The notes beneath the pieces were generated by a model. The model made no database searches, was not told the origin of the DNA, and worked only from the letters and a program-made list of their open reading frames with translations. From contig DEVX01000003.1 in NCBI GenBank assembly GCA_002363515.1, forward strand, positions 1 to 7,590: a DNA stretch of 7,590 bases, written 5' to 3'. The stretch comes from Candidatus Saccharibacteria bacterium UBA3225. Its GTDB lineage: Bacteria; Patescibacteriota; Saccharimonadia; Saccharimonadales; Saccharimonadaceae. Each line of letters begins with the position of its first letter. The first letter of the stretch is position 1. Positions 1 to 6,345 of this stretch are shown here, piece after piece. The translations under genes were made by a program, and so were the position numbers.

Positions 1-18
1 TTCGGCAACATTTTTTGC

Positions 19-47
19 TTGCTTTTGTTCCGATAAACGTATAAAAT
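19..47 (+). promoter_or_regulatory. Promoter of the methyltransferase gene, probably leaderless
   Basis: A -35-like TTGCTT (19-24) and a -10-like TAAAAT (42-47) are separated by 17 bases. The -10 ends 7 bases before the ATG at 55, so the transcript should begin on or one base before the start codon. No Shine-Dalgarno sequence is visible between them. The rest of bases 1-54 shows nothing else. The leaderless reading is inference from spacing. Confidence 0.55.
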
Positions 48-54
48 AGTACTT

Positions 55-2196
55 ATGGATAATACTGCGGTGCTCACTTCAATAGAAATAGCTAAAAAAT
101 GGGAGCTATCTCCAAGGCGAGTATCGGTTCTTTGTGCAGAGGGCAGAATTAGTGGAGCGATAAAAAAAGGAAAAACTTGGCTAATCCCTGCATTTTCTGA
201 AAAACCTACTGATTTAAGACGGAAAGAAGAAACAGTTACAATTACCCCTGAAAAAACCATAGATATTCAAAATCGACGTTTTCTAGGCAATAAATATAAA
301 CTACTAGATTTTATAGATGAGACCATAACAAAGTACTGCCCAGACACAAAGTCAATCTTGGATATTTTTGCAGGAACCGGTGTCGTGGCAAAACATTTTT
401 CAGACAGAATGGACGTAATTACGAACGACATTCTATATAGCAATTACATATCGCATGTTGCCTTTATGTCTCATGAACACGCGGATGTACTCAAATTAAA
501 AACAATCGCAAATGAATTCAATAATGTGGATATTAAGGAAATACCGGAAAACTATATGTCGCAAACGTTTGGCGATACGTATTTCTCGCACGATGATTGC
601 AAAAAAATTGGTTTCATTCGCGACAGAATAGAAGAATACAAAAACAGCAACATGATAAACGATCGTGAACGTGCAATCCTAATTACATCTCTCTTATATT
701 CCATGGATAAAATAGCAAATACTTGTGGCCACTATGACGCCTTTATTAAGGGCGCGCATTTTGATAAGCAATTCGATTATAAGTTGATAAAAATTACTAA
801 TGAATTTAGCAATTCAGCAAGTTTTTATCGGGGAGACGCAAACAAGATTATCAAAGAAATCGATTTTCCATTTGTCGACTGCGTCTATTGCGATCCGCCA
901 TATAATAGCCGCAATTATAGCGATCTATATCACGTCTTAGAGAACGTTGCTGAGTGGAAGAAGCCGGACGTAGAGGGCGTGGCTAGAAAAATGGATCGTA
1001 CAAATATTAAAAGCGAATATTGCAGTAAAAGTGCCGCAAAAGCTTTTGAAGATTTAGTCTTAAACCTGAAATGCAAATATATAGTCTTATCCTACAATAA
1101 TACCGGAGATAAAGCGGACGGAAGAAGCAATGCGCGTATATCGGACGAAGATATAATTCGCATACTTAAAATGCGCGGCAAGGTAAACATCTATTCAAAG
1201 AAGTACAAAGCTTTTACTACTGGAAAATCCAATAATAATACAAATGAGGAAAGGCTGTTTGTTTGCGTAGTCAAAGATCCTCTTTGGGTAACGGCGAAAA
1301 AGACATTCACCAAATCGCCATTAAACTATACTGGCGGAAAGACTAAACTATTACCGCAAATATCAGAATTATTTCCCAAAAAGATAAACACGTTCGTCGA
1401 TTTGTTTTGCGGTGGTGGAAATGTTGGAGTAAACATACTCTCTAAGCGCACGATATATAATGACCTAAATAAAGACGTTATAAAGCTATTAGATTTCTTC
1501 AAGAACAATAGTTTTGAAACGATCGACAACCAAATATCAAAGATAATTACAGATTATTCTCTTTCTGATTCTGAAGCATACGGCTACGAGTATTATGATT
1601 GCAACAGCTCTGATGGTCTAGGAAAGTATAATAAGGCTGCATTCCAAAAACTACGCAAAGATTTTAATGATAGCAACCGCGACAATCCAGCTATGCTGTT
1701 CGCTCTAATAATCTATGGTTTTAATAATCAAATCAGGTTCAATAATAAGGGCGAATACAATTTACCCGTAGGCAAAAGAGACTACAATAGGAGTACTAAA
1801 TATAACCTTGCGAGTTTCTGCCGAGATTTAGCGAGTCAAGACTCCGTTATCCTCAATACAGATTTCAGAAACTTCGATATCTCGACATTAAATGGCGACG
1901 ATATGATTTATTGCGATCCGCCGTACCTAATTACGACAGCCACATACAACGAAAAGGACGGATGGAATACGAACGACGAAAAGGACTTGCTAGATTTCCT
2001 AACGCGCGTCGATAAACAAGGGATTAAATTTGCCCTATCGAATGTCTTAGAACACAAAGGCCAACGCAACGAGTTGTTAGACAATTGGGCTAAGCAATAT
2101 AAAGTTCATAATCTAAACTTTTCATATAACAATTCAAACTATCACAGCACAGCGAGTAGCCATAAAACTCAAGAGGTGCTGATTACAAATTATTAG
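55..2196 (+). CDS. Type IIS DNA adenine-N6 methyltransferase: helix-turn-helix plus two fused D12-class methylase domains
   Basis: This enzyme should transfer methyl groups from S-adenosylmethionine to adenines of an asymmetric site, one domain per strand, protecting DNA from the adjacent endonuclease. Residues 1-55 form a MerR/excisionase-like helix-turn-helix (TSIEIAKKWELSPRRVSVL, then a wing-like GRISGAIKKGKTWLIP). The first methylase domain has FLGNKYKLL (76-84), the SAM-binding DIFAGTG (103-109) and catalytic DPPY (280-283). The second has NYTGGKTKLL (424-433), DLFCGGG (449-455) and DPPY (621-624). The order FxGxG, target-recognition region, DPPY is that of alpha-class methylases, and double-domain fusions are known for type IIS systems such as M.FokI. 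All motifs look intact. The endonuclease gene starts 20 bases after the stop. The target sequence cannot be read from the protein. The N-terminal helix-turn-helix may repress its own promoter, as N-terminal extensions of M.EcoRII and M.SsoII do; that role is inferred. Confidence 0.93.
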   Translation: MDNTAVLTSIEIAKKWELSPRRVSVLCAEGRISGAIKKGKTWLIPAFSEKPTDLRRKEETVTITPEKTIDIQNRRFLGNKYKLLDFIDETITKYCPDTKSILDIFAGTGVVAKHFSDRMDVITNDILYSNYISHVAFMSHEHADVLKLKTIANEFNNVDIKEIPENYMSQTFGDTYFSHDDCKKIGFIRDRIEEYKNSNMINDRERAILITSLLYSMDKIANTCGHYDAFIKGAHFDKQFDYKLIKITNEFSNSASFYRGDANKIIKEIDFPFVDCVYCDPPYNSRNYSDLYHVLENVAEWKKPDVEGVARKMDRTNIKSEYCSKSAAKAFEDLVLNLKCKYIVLSYNNTGDKADGRSNARISDEDIIRILKMRGKVNIYSKKYKAFTTGKSNNNTNEERLFVCVVKDPLWVTAKKTFTKSPLNYTGGKTKLLPQISELFPKKINTFVDLFCGGGNVGVNILSKRTIYNDLNKDVIKLLDFFKNNSFETIDNQISKIITDYSLSDSEAYGYEYYDCNSSDGLGKYNKAAFQKLRKDFNDSNRDNPAMLFALIIYGFNNQIRFNNKGEYNLPVGKRDYNRSTKYNLASFCRDLASQDSVILNTDFRNFDISTLNGDDMIYCDPPYLITTATYNEKDGWNTNDEKDLLDFLTRVDKQGIKFALSNVLEHKGQRNELLDNWAKQYKVHNLNFSYNNSNYHSTASSHKTQEVLITNY

Positions 2197-2210
2197 ATTC
2201 ATAGTATAAT
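2182..2210 (+). promoter_or_regulatory. Separate promoter of the endonuclease gene, leaderless geometry
   Basis: A perfect TATAAT (2205-2210) lies 17 bases after an ATTACA -35-like element (2182-2187), which sits in the last codons of the methylase gene. The -10 occupies exactly positions -12 to -7 relative to the A of the ATG at 2217. Transcription would therefore start on the start codon, and no Shine-Dalgarno is seen. This gives the endonuclease its own transcript in addition to any methylase read-through. Confidence 0.6.
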
Positions 2211-2216
2211 AGAAGC

Positions 2217-4043
2217 ATGCGAAAGCCGTGGTCTATAACAACTACAGTACGAAATCCGCTAAGAATTAAGGATTTTCTTAAAGCTGCCGCAGAATTATGC
2301 GAAAGACCATGGAATAAAGATACACAAAAAGAATATCAGAAACTACTAATCCAAAAACGCCTATATGGTTTTGACAGCGTGCAATTCTACAATGGCCTGC
2401 CTGCAGAGATTACATCGTTAATTGATGACACTGACGCAGAAATATCGATGGAGACTATCGACGAGATTCTAAGAATTAAGAATTATGCTGATTTTGACAT
2501 GCGTGGCCGCCAATCAATGAATCCACTTACAAAATTTGGTTTTATTAGAATAGATGACGACACGAAGATCATCAGCTTGACTGATTCGGGGCGCGAATTG
2601 CTAGATACTGACGACAACGAAATTGGAAAAGTGTTGCTAAGGAGTTTCCTCAAATGGCAGATCCCGAATCCTGCAAGCAGAGACTATCCAGAAGAAGATG
2701 GATATTCGGGAATTCCTTTTGTTTTAGCTCTCAGATTAATATCTCGCGTAAATGAGCTCGAAGAAGCTCGTGGAAATAATGGGGTTGGACTACAGAAGCG
2801 CGAATTTGCTTTGTTTGCTACTACCCTTACAAATTATGCAGAAATAGATTCATATGCGAATATGATTATCGAACTTCGCGATTTACAAAATGGCCATGAT
2901 AAGCAAGAAAGAAAAACGATTCGCGACAATTACAGATTAAAGTTCGCCAGAGATTATCTGAACACTACCGATTCATCTACAATAAATAAGTTCCTAAAGA
3001 ACTTGAATGATTATGGTGATAATGCAATCCGCTATTTTCGTTTGACTAACTTTATTCGTATACGTGGCGGCGGTTTTTACGTGGATATAGAACCAAGCAG
3101 ATCGACAGAAATTAACGCGCTTTTTGAGTCTGAATGGTATAAGCCAAAAGAATTTACAGACAAAAACACATATCTTGATTATCTTTGCTCAGACACCGAA
3201 CCACAATATCCATGGGAAACAGAAGAAAAGCTTCGTGAAATTGCGAATACAATACAAGAGGATGTAATAAGGCTAGGACGCGAAGAAAATGAAACGATAG
3301 CTCCAATTCCGCTTGATAATTCTTCTTCTGAGGAACTTAAGACAACAATCGAAAACTTAAGGAAGCGTCGAAACGAACTGAGGAACAAAAGCGATCATGA
3401 CAAAGCTCAACCTGCTGAGTTTATCGCAGAATGTATTAAGCAATTTGATGATATTTATACAAACGACGAAAAGAGTCGCGCACTCATGCTCGAGTATTTA
3501 TCTACCATGGGGTTGCACGCATTTAATGACGCGATATCCGTAAAACCCAACTATCCTATTGGCGATGATAATGAGCCTACTTCAACCGCTCCTGGTGGAG
3601 TTCCTGATATTGAATGCGTTTACAGTTCGTTTGGCATGGTATGCGAAGTGACCATGTTGAAAAATAGAAGCCAGTGGTTTAACGAGGGACAACCAGTAAT
3701 GAGACACCTCAGAGATTTCGAGGCGTCGCACGCTAATTCATATTGTCTCTTTATTGCGCCATCAATTCATACAGACACCGCTGAGACATTCTATATTGCG
3801 AATAACTTTGGGTATAAAGGCCAAAAACAAAAGATCGCGCCAATTACGATTTCTCAGTTTGTCGGCATGTTGCATACACTGAAGCAAATGCGCGAAAATG
3901 GTAAAATCTTCCACAACTCTGACATGAAAGAATTGTTAGATAAAATCGTTGATGAATCTGCGACCGGAAATGACTCCGAAAGATGGATAGCGAATATTCC
4001 TCAAATCGTTGTAGACTGGCAGAATTCACTGCTGAATAGATAA
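2217..4043 (+). CDS. AlwI / N.BstNBI-family type IIS restriction endonuclease
   Basis: The product should cut DNA a few bases outside an asymmetric recognition site methylated by the preceding enzyme. The N terminus (KPWSITTTVRNP, 3-14) is typical of the AlwI family. The C-terminal nuclease core has a PD-(D/E)xK-type arrangement: E426, PDIE (D464), CEVT (E477) and E490. From memory, the putative catalytic residues of the 604-aa nickase Nt.BspD6I/N.BstNBI are E418, D456, E469 and E482; the spacings 38, 13 and 13 match exactly. YPEED (157-161) and YCLFIAP (509-515) also recall that protein. A charged helical linker (about 370-415) joins the recognition and cleavage halves. Length 608 aa suggests a full-length enzyme. 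Members include double-strand cutters that dimerise (MlyI, PleI, AlwI) and natural nickases that do not; I cannot tell which this is. The 3' end overlaps the convergent zinc-ribbon gene by 18 bases. Confidence 0.9.
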   Translation: MRKPWSITTTVRNPLRIKDFLKAAAELCERPWNKDTQKEYQKLLIQKRLYGFDSVQFYNGLPAEITSLIDDTDAEISMETIDEILRIKNYADFDMRGRQSMNPLTKFGFIRIDDDTKIISLTDSGRELLDTDDNEIGKVLLRSFLKWQIPNPASRDYPEEDGYSGIPFVLALRLISRVNELEEARGNNGVGLQKREFALFATTLTNYAEIDSYANMIIELRDLQNGHDKQERKTIRDNYRLKFARDYLNTTDSSTINKFLKNLNDYGDNAIRYFRLTNFIRIRGGGFYVDIEPSRSTEINALFESEWYKPKEFTDKNTYLDYLCSDTEPQYPWETEEKLREIANTIQEDVIRLGREENETIAPIPLDNSSSEELKTTIENLRKRRNELRNKSDHDKAQPAEFIAECIKQFDDIYTNDEKSRALMLEYLSTMGLHAFNDAISVKPNYPIGDDNEPTSTAPGGVPDIECVYSSFGMVCEVTMLKNRSQWFNEGQPVMRHLRDFEASHANSYCLFIAPSIHTDTAETFYIANNFGYKGQKQKIAPITISQFVGMLHTLKQMRENGKIFHNSDMKELLDKIVDESATGNDSERWIANIPQIVVDWQNSLLNR

Positions 4044-4202
4044 AAAGATATCGAGCGCTTCAGCAACTCCGCATTCTGGGCAAATATTGGTCTTATTGTC
4101 CTTGCGCGATAATGCAGGATACCCAATATAATACTTGCCACATTTCTGGCATTTGTGGCGCTTTTGAACGGCCTTTGAATCATTAGTAGATAACTTACTC
4201 AT
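4026..4202 (-). CDS. Small zinc-ribbon protein (58 aa) of a phage / mobile-element family
   Basis: Translation from the ATG at 4202 gives 58 residues ending at TGA (4028-4026). Two CxxC pairs, C18/C21 and C41/C44, are separated by 19 residues and should bind one zinc. The segment YPALSRKDNKTNICPECG (28-45) closely resembles a small zinc-ribbon family I recognise from phages and integrated elements of many bacteria, commonly ending in REALE (here VAEALD). No function is established for it that I know of; nucleic-acid or protein binding is a guess. A good Shine-Dalgarno, AAGGAG, lies 5 bases before the ATG (4213-4208). It is convergent with the endonuclease and shares 18 bases with its 3' end, so the two mRNAs are antisense there. 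I saw no convincing promoter upstream. It falls below usual ORF-length cut-offs and is easily missed. Confidence 0.85.
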   Translation of the reverse strand: MSKLSTNDSKAVQKRHKCQKCGKYYIGYPALSRKDNKTNICPECGVAEALDIFLSIQQ

Positions 4203-4216
4203 ATAAACTCCTTAGC

Positions 4217-4303
4217 CCTTGCGAGACGTCTTGGCTTCAATAAAGAACGCACCTATGTGGCTAGGTTTTTGTTAACGAAAAAATTGCGGATACTCTCGCA
4301 AGG
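4217..4303. repeat. 10-bp perfect inverted repeat, 67-bp spacing
   Basis: CCTTGCGAGA at 4217-4226 is the exact reverse complement of TCTCGCAAGG at 4294-4303. The arms flank the terminator-like hairpin and lie just upstream of the zinc-ribbon start. They could be paired protein-binding half-sites or the stem of a larger RNA structure. A match of this length could also be chance in a 324-bp region. Confidence 0.5.
4251..4273 (+). terminator. Weak intrinsic-terminator-like hairpin
   Basis: ACCTA (4251-4255) pairs with TAGGT (4262-4266) across a 6-base loop, followed by TTTTGTT. It could end rightward transcripts of the endonuclease, 208 bases past its stop. The stem is only 5 bp and A/T-rich, so this is tentative. 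Confidence 0.35.
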
Positions 4304-4359
4304 TCTTTGTATTTAACCTTACTTGTGGAAAACTTTCAAGTCTGCTAAAACGCTTATGC

Positions 4360-4387
4360 TTGCTCATTTAACCATGAGTAGTATAAT
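4360..4387 (+). promoter_or_regulatory. Promoter for the 72-aa protein / recombinase operon
   Basis: A perfect TATAAT (4382-4387) follows a TTGCTC -35-like element (4360-4365) by 16 bases. Between them, CTCAT (4363-4367) and ATGAG (4374-4378) form a 5-bp inverted repeat overlapping the -35, and the palindrome AACTAGTT (4391-4398) covers the expected start point near 4394. Either could be an operator. A terminator-like hairpin begins about 12 bases after the predicted start. Confidence 0.55.
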
Positions 4388-4405
4388 TGGAACTAGTTAA
4401 ATTGC

Positions 4406-4429
4406 GGCACCTAAATGGGTGTCTTTTTT
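4406..4429 (+). terminator. Intrinsic-terminator-like hairpin in the operon leader
   Basis: GGCACC (4406-4411) pairs with GGTGTC (4418-4423), including one G-U pair, around a 6-base loop, directly followed by six T residues (4424-4429). It sits between the promoter and the first gene it would drive. It may therefore act as an attenuator or produce a very short RNA of about 35 bases rather than end an upstream operon. That role is inferred. Confidence 0.55.
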
Positions 4430-4440
4430 AACTTCAACCT

Positions 4441-4489
4441 TGGTGGGGAGTGTGCTCGGTGGGGAGCGCACTCGGTGGGAAGCACCGCT
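4441..4489 (+). repeat. Three imperfect 16-17-bp GC-rich direct repeats with hairpin potential
   Basis: The units are 4441-4456, 4457-4472 and 4473-4489; each begins with GGTGGG after one base and ends in CT. AGTGTGCT (4449-4456) pairs with AGCGCACT (4465-4472) as an 8-bp stem with one G-U pair. CGGTG (4473-4477) pairs with CACCG (4483-4487). The repeats lie in the predicted leader, 38 bases before the next start codon. They could be a protein-binding array or RNA structure. They are too short and unspaced for a CRISPR. Confidence 0.6.
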
Positions 4490-4526
4490 CGTTATCTGAG
4501 CTACAAGTACATTAGAAAGGCTATCA

Positions 4527-4745
4527 ATGCCTAGAACCTACAAGAAAGCACAGAAGCATAAAGATAGCTTTCTGTGTTCAAACGAGATCATAATCTCCAC
4601 CAAAGAAGCGCGCAAACTTCTCGGCAAGGCCGACTCTGATAAAATCTCAGATCTGGAACTTGCCTACTTTATCGGACTAATGCACCGTATCGCTAGTGAC
4701 CTTATTGATATAAAAATAGTCCATTCTGGCGAAAAGGTGGTATAG
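4527..4745 (+). CDS. Small protein of unknown function (72 aa) coupled to the serine recombinase
   Basis: I cannot assign a function. The sequence has a basic N terminus (PRTYKKAQKHK) and is predicted to be helical from about residue 25. The pattern ARKLLGKADSDKISDLELAY (28-47) resembles short helical proteins I have seen next to recombinases in mobile elements. No cysteines are arranged for metal binding, and there is no signal peptide or membrane segment. The Shine-Dalgarno AGAAAGG (4514-4520) is 6 bases before the ATG. The stop TAG is one base before the recombinase ATG, so the two are almost certainly co-transcribed and translationally coupled. Position makes it a candidate recombination directionality factor or regulator of the recombinase, but that is inference from context only. 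Confidence 0.7.
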   Translation: MPRTYKKAQKHKDSFLCSNEIIISTKEARKLLGKADSDKISDLELAYFIGLMHRIASDLIDIKIVHSGEKVV

Positions 4746-4746
4746 T

Positions 4747-6345
4747 ATGTTGTTAATGAATGACGGAGTGAAACGCGTAGCGTTCGGTTACACACGCGTC
4801 TCGACGGAAGAACAAACTTTCGGCGCTTCCTTGGAAAACCAAAGAATTGCAATACAAAAATATGCAAACCAAAATAATATCGAAATTATCGGCTGGTATA
4901 CCGACGCCGGTATCTCCGCAAAGACCGCACACCGCCCAGAACTCCAAAAGATGTTGGCAGATATCGCCAAACGCAAAGGGCGCATAGATCATGTCGTAGT
5001 TTATAATGTTTCGCGTATTTCTCGCGACATGACATCATTCTTCAACGATATTGGCTTTATTTTGGCCAAATGCGGCGTTACGTTAAGATCTACGCAGGAA
5101 GTAATCGACGAGTCACCAACCGGCCGCTTTATGCTTAATATCGCCTTATCCGTCCACCAATTAGATAACGATATTAAATCAAAGACTGTTAAAGATGATA
5201 TGGCATTACTTGCTAGCTATGGCTGGTGGATGTCGCAAGCGCCAATCGGACTTAAGCTAAAACCAATAGTTACTGGTGAACTGACGAACGACGGTAAAAA
5301 GAAACACCATAATACGCTAGAAATAGACGAGACAAACGACGCCGGCAAGAAGATCCAGTTCCTACTGAATCGCTTTTCCGAGGGCGATATTGCGCCTATG
5401 GAACTAGTAAACCTAGCACACAAAATGGGCGTTAATGGCAAGAACGGCAAACCTATCACGCTGAATACCATGCTAGGTATCCTGCGCCAATCCGTTTACG
5501 CCGGATATAACACGTCTAAGAAACTTCTAGACGGCAAGCCGACCAAGATTAAGGACTTTGACGGCCTTATCGATATTGATACCTACAATAAGAACCAACG
5601 TATATTAAGCGGCAACCACTGCCCACTTGTACCGAGCAATAGCGAACTATATCCATTACGCAAGCTATTAATCTGCGAGGACTGCGGAACATTAATACGT
5701 TCTAGTGCGCCAAGAAGCGGAAGTGGCAAGGCGTCTCCGCGCTATCATTGCACGACAAAAGGCCATGGTTCAATTCCGATCGAGGAAATGCACCAGTTAT
5801 TTGTAGACTTCCTAGAAGAAATCACGCCTAGCGAGGGCGTCATTAAGCTATTCAAGGAGATCGTGAAGCGAACGGCCGCTAAGAAGCTCGGCGATACGAC
5901 ACGCGAGCTAGCTAAGTGTCGCGAAGCGATATCGGATATCGACAAGAAGCTTATTGAAGCAGTAGACGCTATGTTAGAGGGTAGAATAGGCATAGACGAA
6001 AAGAACCGCTACTCCGAAGCGCTAGAAACTAAAAGACAAGACCTGCGACGAGAAATTGATAAATTGGAACAAAACCAAGACCTAAACGAAACCACGATCG
6101 ACTACGTGTGCAACTTTATGACCAAGCCGGCCAAACTCTGGAAAGACGCCGACCTCGAGACGAAGCAGGCGTTCCAAAAAATGCTGTTTCCAAAAGGCCT
6201 ACACTTCGATATCAAGAACAAAATTTTTGGAACGGACGATTTAAGCCCACTCTTCTCCGTTATAGACAACAAAAAAGAGTCCTGCGATGGCAGCAACTCC
6301 GAAATGGTGATCTCGGCGGGAGTCGAACCCGCGTTGTCGGGATGA
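4747..6345 (+). CDS. Large serine recombinase / integrase of the mobile element
   Basis: This should catalyse integration and excision of the element by a 5'-phosphoserine mechanism. The N-terminal resolvase domain (about 10-150) shows YTRVST with nucleophile S19, and SRISRD with R90 and R93. A Recombinase domain (about 165-290) follows, then a zinc ribbon (C310, C313, C335, probably H340 in place of the usual fourth Cys), a coiled coil (about 375-455) and a C-terminal tail. At 532 aa it is a normal length and looks intact. The start at 4747 is favoured by GGTGG (4736-4740) 6 bases upstream and by coupling to the preceding gene; M4 (4756) is an alternative. The last 41 bases are antisense to tRNA-Glu, and the terminal residues ISAGVEPALSG are what tRNA antisense typically encodes. 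Its richer use of GC-ending codons contrasts with the AT-rich pyruvate kinase flank, consistent with acquired DNA. Confidence 0.93.
   Translation: MLLMNDGVKRVAFGYTRVSTEEQTFGASLENQRIAIQKYANQNNIEIIGWYTDAGISAKTAHRPELQKMLADIAKRKGRIDHVVVYNVSRISRDMTSFFNDIGFILAKCGVTLRSTQEVIDESPTGRFMLNIALSVHQLDNDIKSKTVKDDMALLASYGWWMSQAPIGLKLKPIVTGELTNDGKKKHHNTLEIDETNDAGKKIQFLLNRFSEGDIAPMELVNLAHKMGVNGKNGKPITLNTMLGILRQSVYAGYNTSKKLLDGKPTKIKDFDGLIDIDTYNKNQRILSGNHCPLVPSNSELYPLRKLLICEDCGTLIRSSAPRSGSGKASPRYHCTTKGHGSIPIEEMHQLFVDFLEEITPSEGVIKLFKEIVKRTAAKKLGDTTRELAKCREAISDIDKKLIEAVDAMLEGRIGIDEKNRYSEALETKRQDLRREIDKLEQNQDLNETTIDYVCNFMTKPAKLWKDADLETKQAFQKMLFPKGLHFDIKNKIFGTDDLSPLFSVIDNKKESCDGSNSEMVISAGVEPALSG
6305..6345. other. 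Probable attachment-site junction of the element in tRNA-Glu
   Basis: The recombinase 3' end enters the 3' half of the tRNA and stops in its anticodon loop (TGA 6343-6345). The element lies on the tRNA 3' side, so it would have supplied the 3' part of the gene on integration, the usual arrangement for tRNA-targeting elements. The exact crossover is not visible because the second copy is outside the window. I found no repeat of this segment elsewhere in 1-6304. Confidence 0.6.

Larger units (their letters stand above)
4203..4526. other. 324-bp intergenic control region between divergent genes
   Basis: No coding sequence is supported here. The region separates the leftward zinc-ribbon gene from the rightward 72-aa protein and recombinase pair. 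It holds, left to right, the zinc-ribbon Shine-Dalgarno, a 10-bp inverted repeat (4217-4226 / 4294-4303), a weak terminator-like hairpin (4251-4273), a promoter (4360-4387), a stronger terminator-like hairpin (4406-4429), three GC-rich imperfect repeats (4441-4489) and the Shine-Dalgarno AGAAAGG (4514-4520). Confidence 0.7.

Noticed and set aside
1..54. Left attachment site of the element
   Set aside because: No match to the tRNA-Glu 3' half is present here or elsewhere left of 6305; the left end must lie outside the window.
4001..4183. 60-aa minus-strand open frame overlapping the zinc-ribbon gene
   Set aside because: It is a different frame from the zinc-ribbon protein, which has the Shine-Dalgarno and the conserved CxxC motifs; this frame shows neither.
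4321..4341. DnaA-box-like TGTGGAAAA and an ACTTG/CAAGT repeat
   Set aside because: It is a single near-match with no cluster, no AT-rich unwinding region and no replication gene in the window.
4417..4480. G-quadruplex from the G-runs of the leader
   Set aside because: Four runs of three or more Gs exist, but the loops between them are mostly long and self-complementary, so ordinary hairpins are likelier.
4441..4489. Short CRISPR array
   Set aside because: The three units of 16-17 bp are contiguous, imperfect and without spacers; no cas gene is present.
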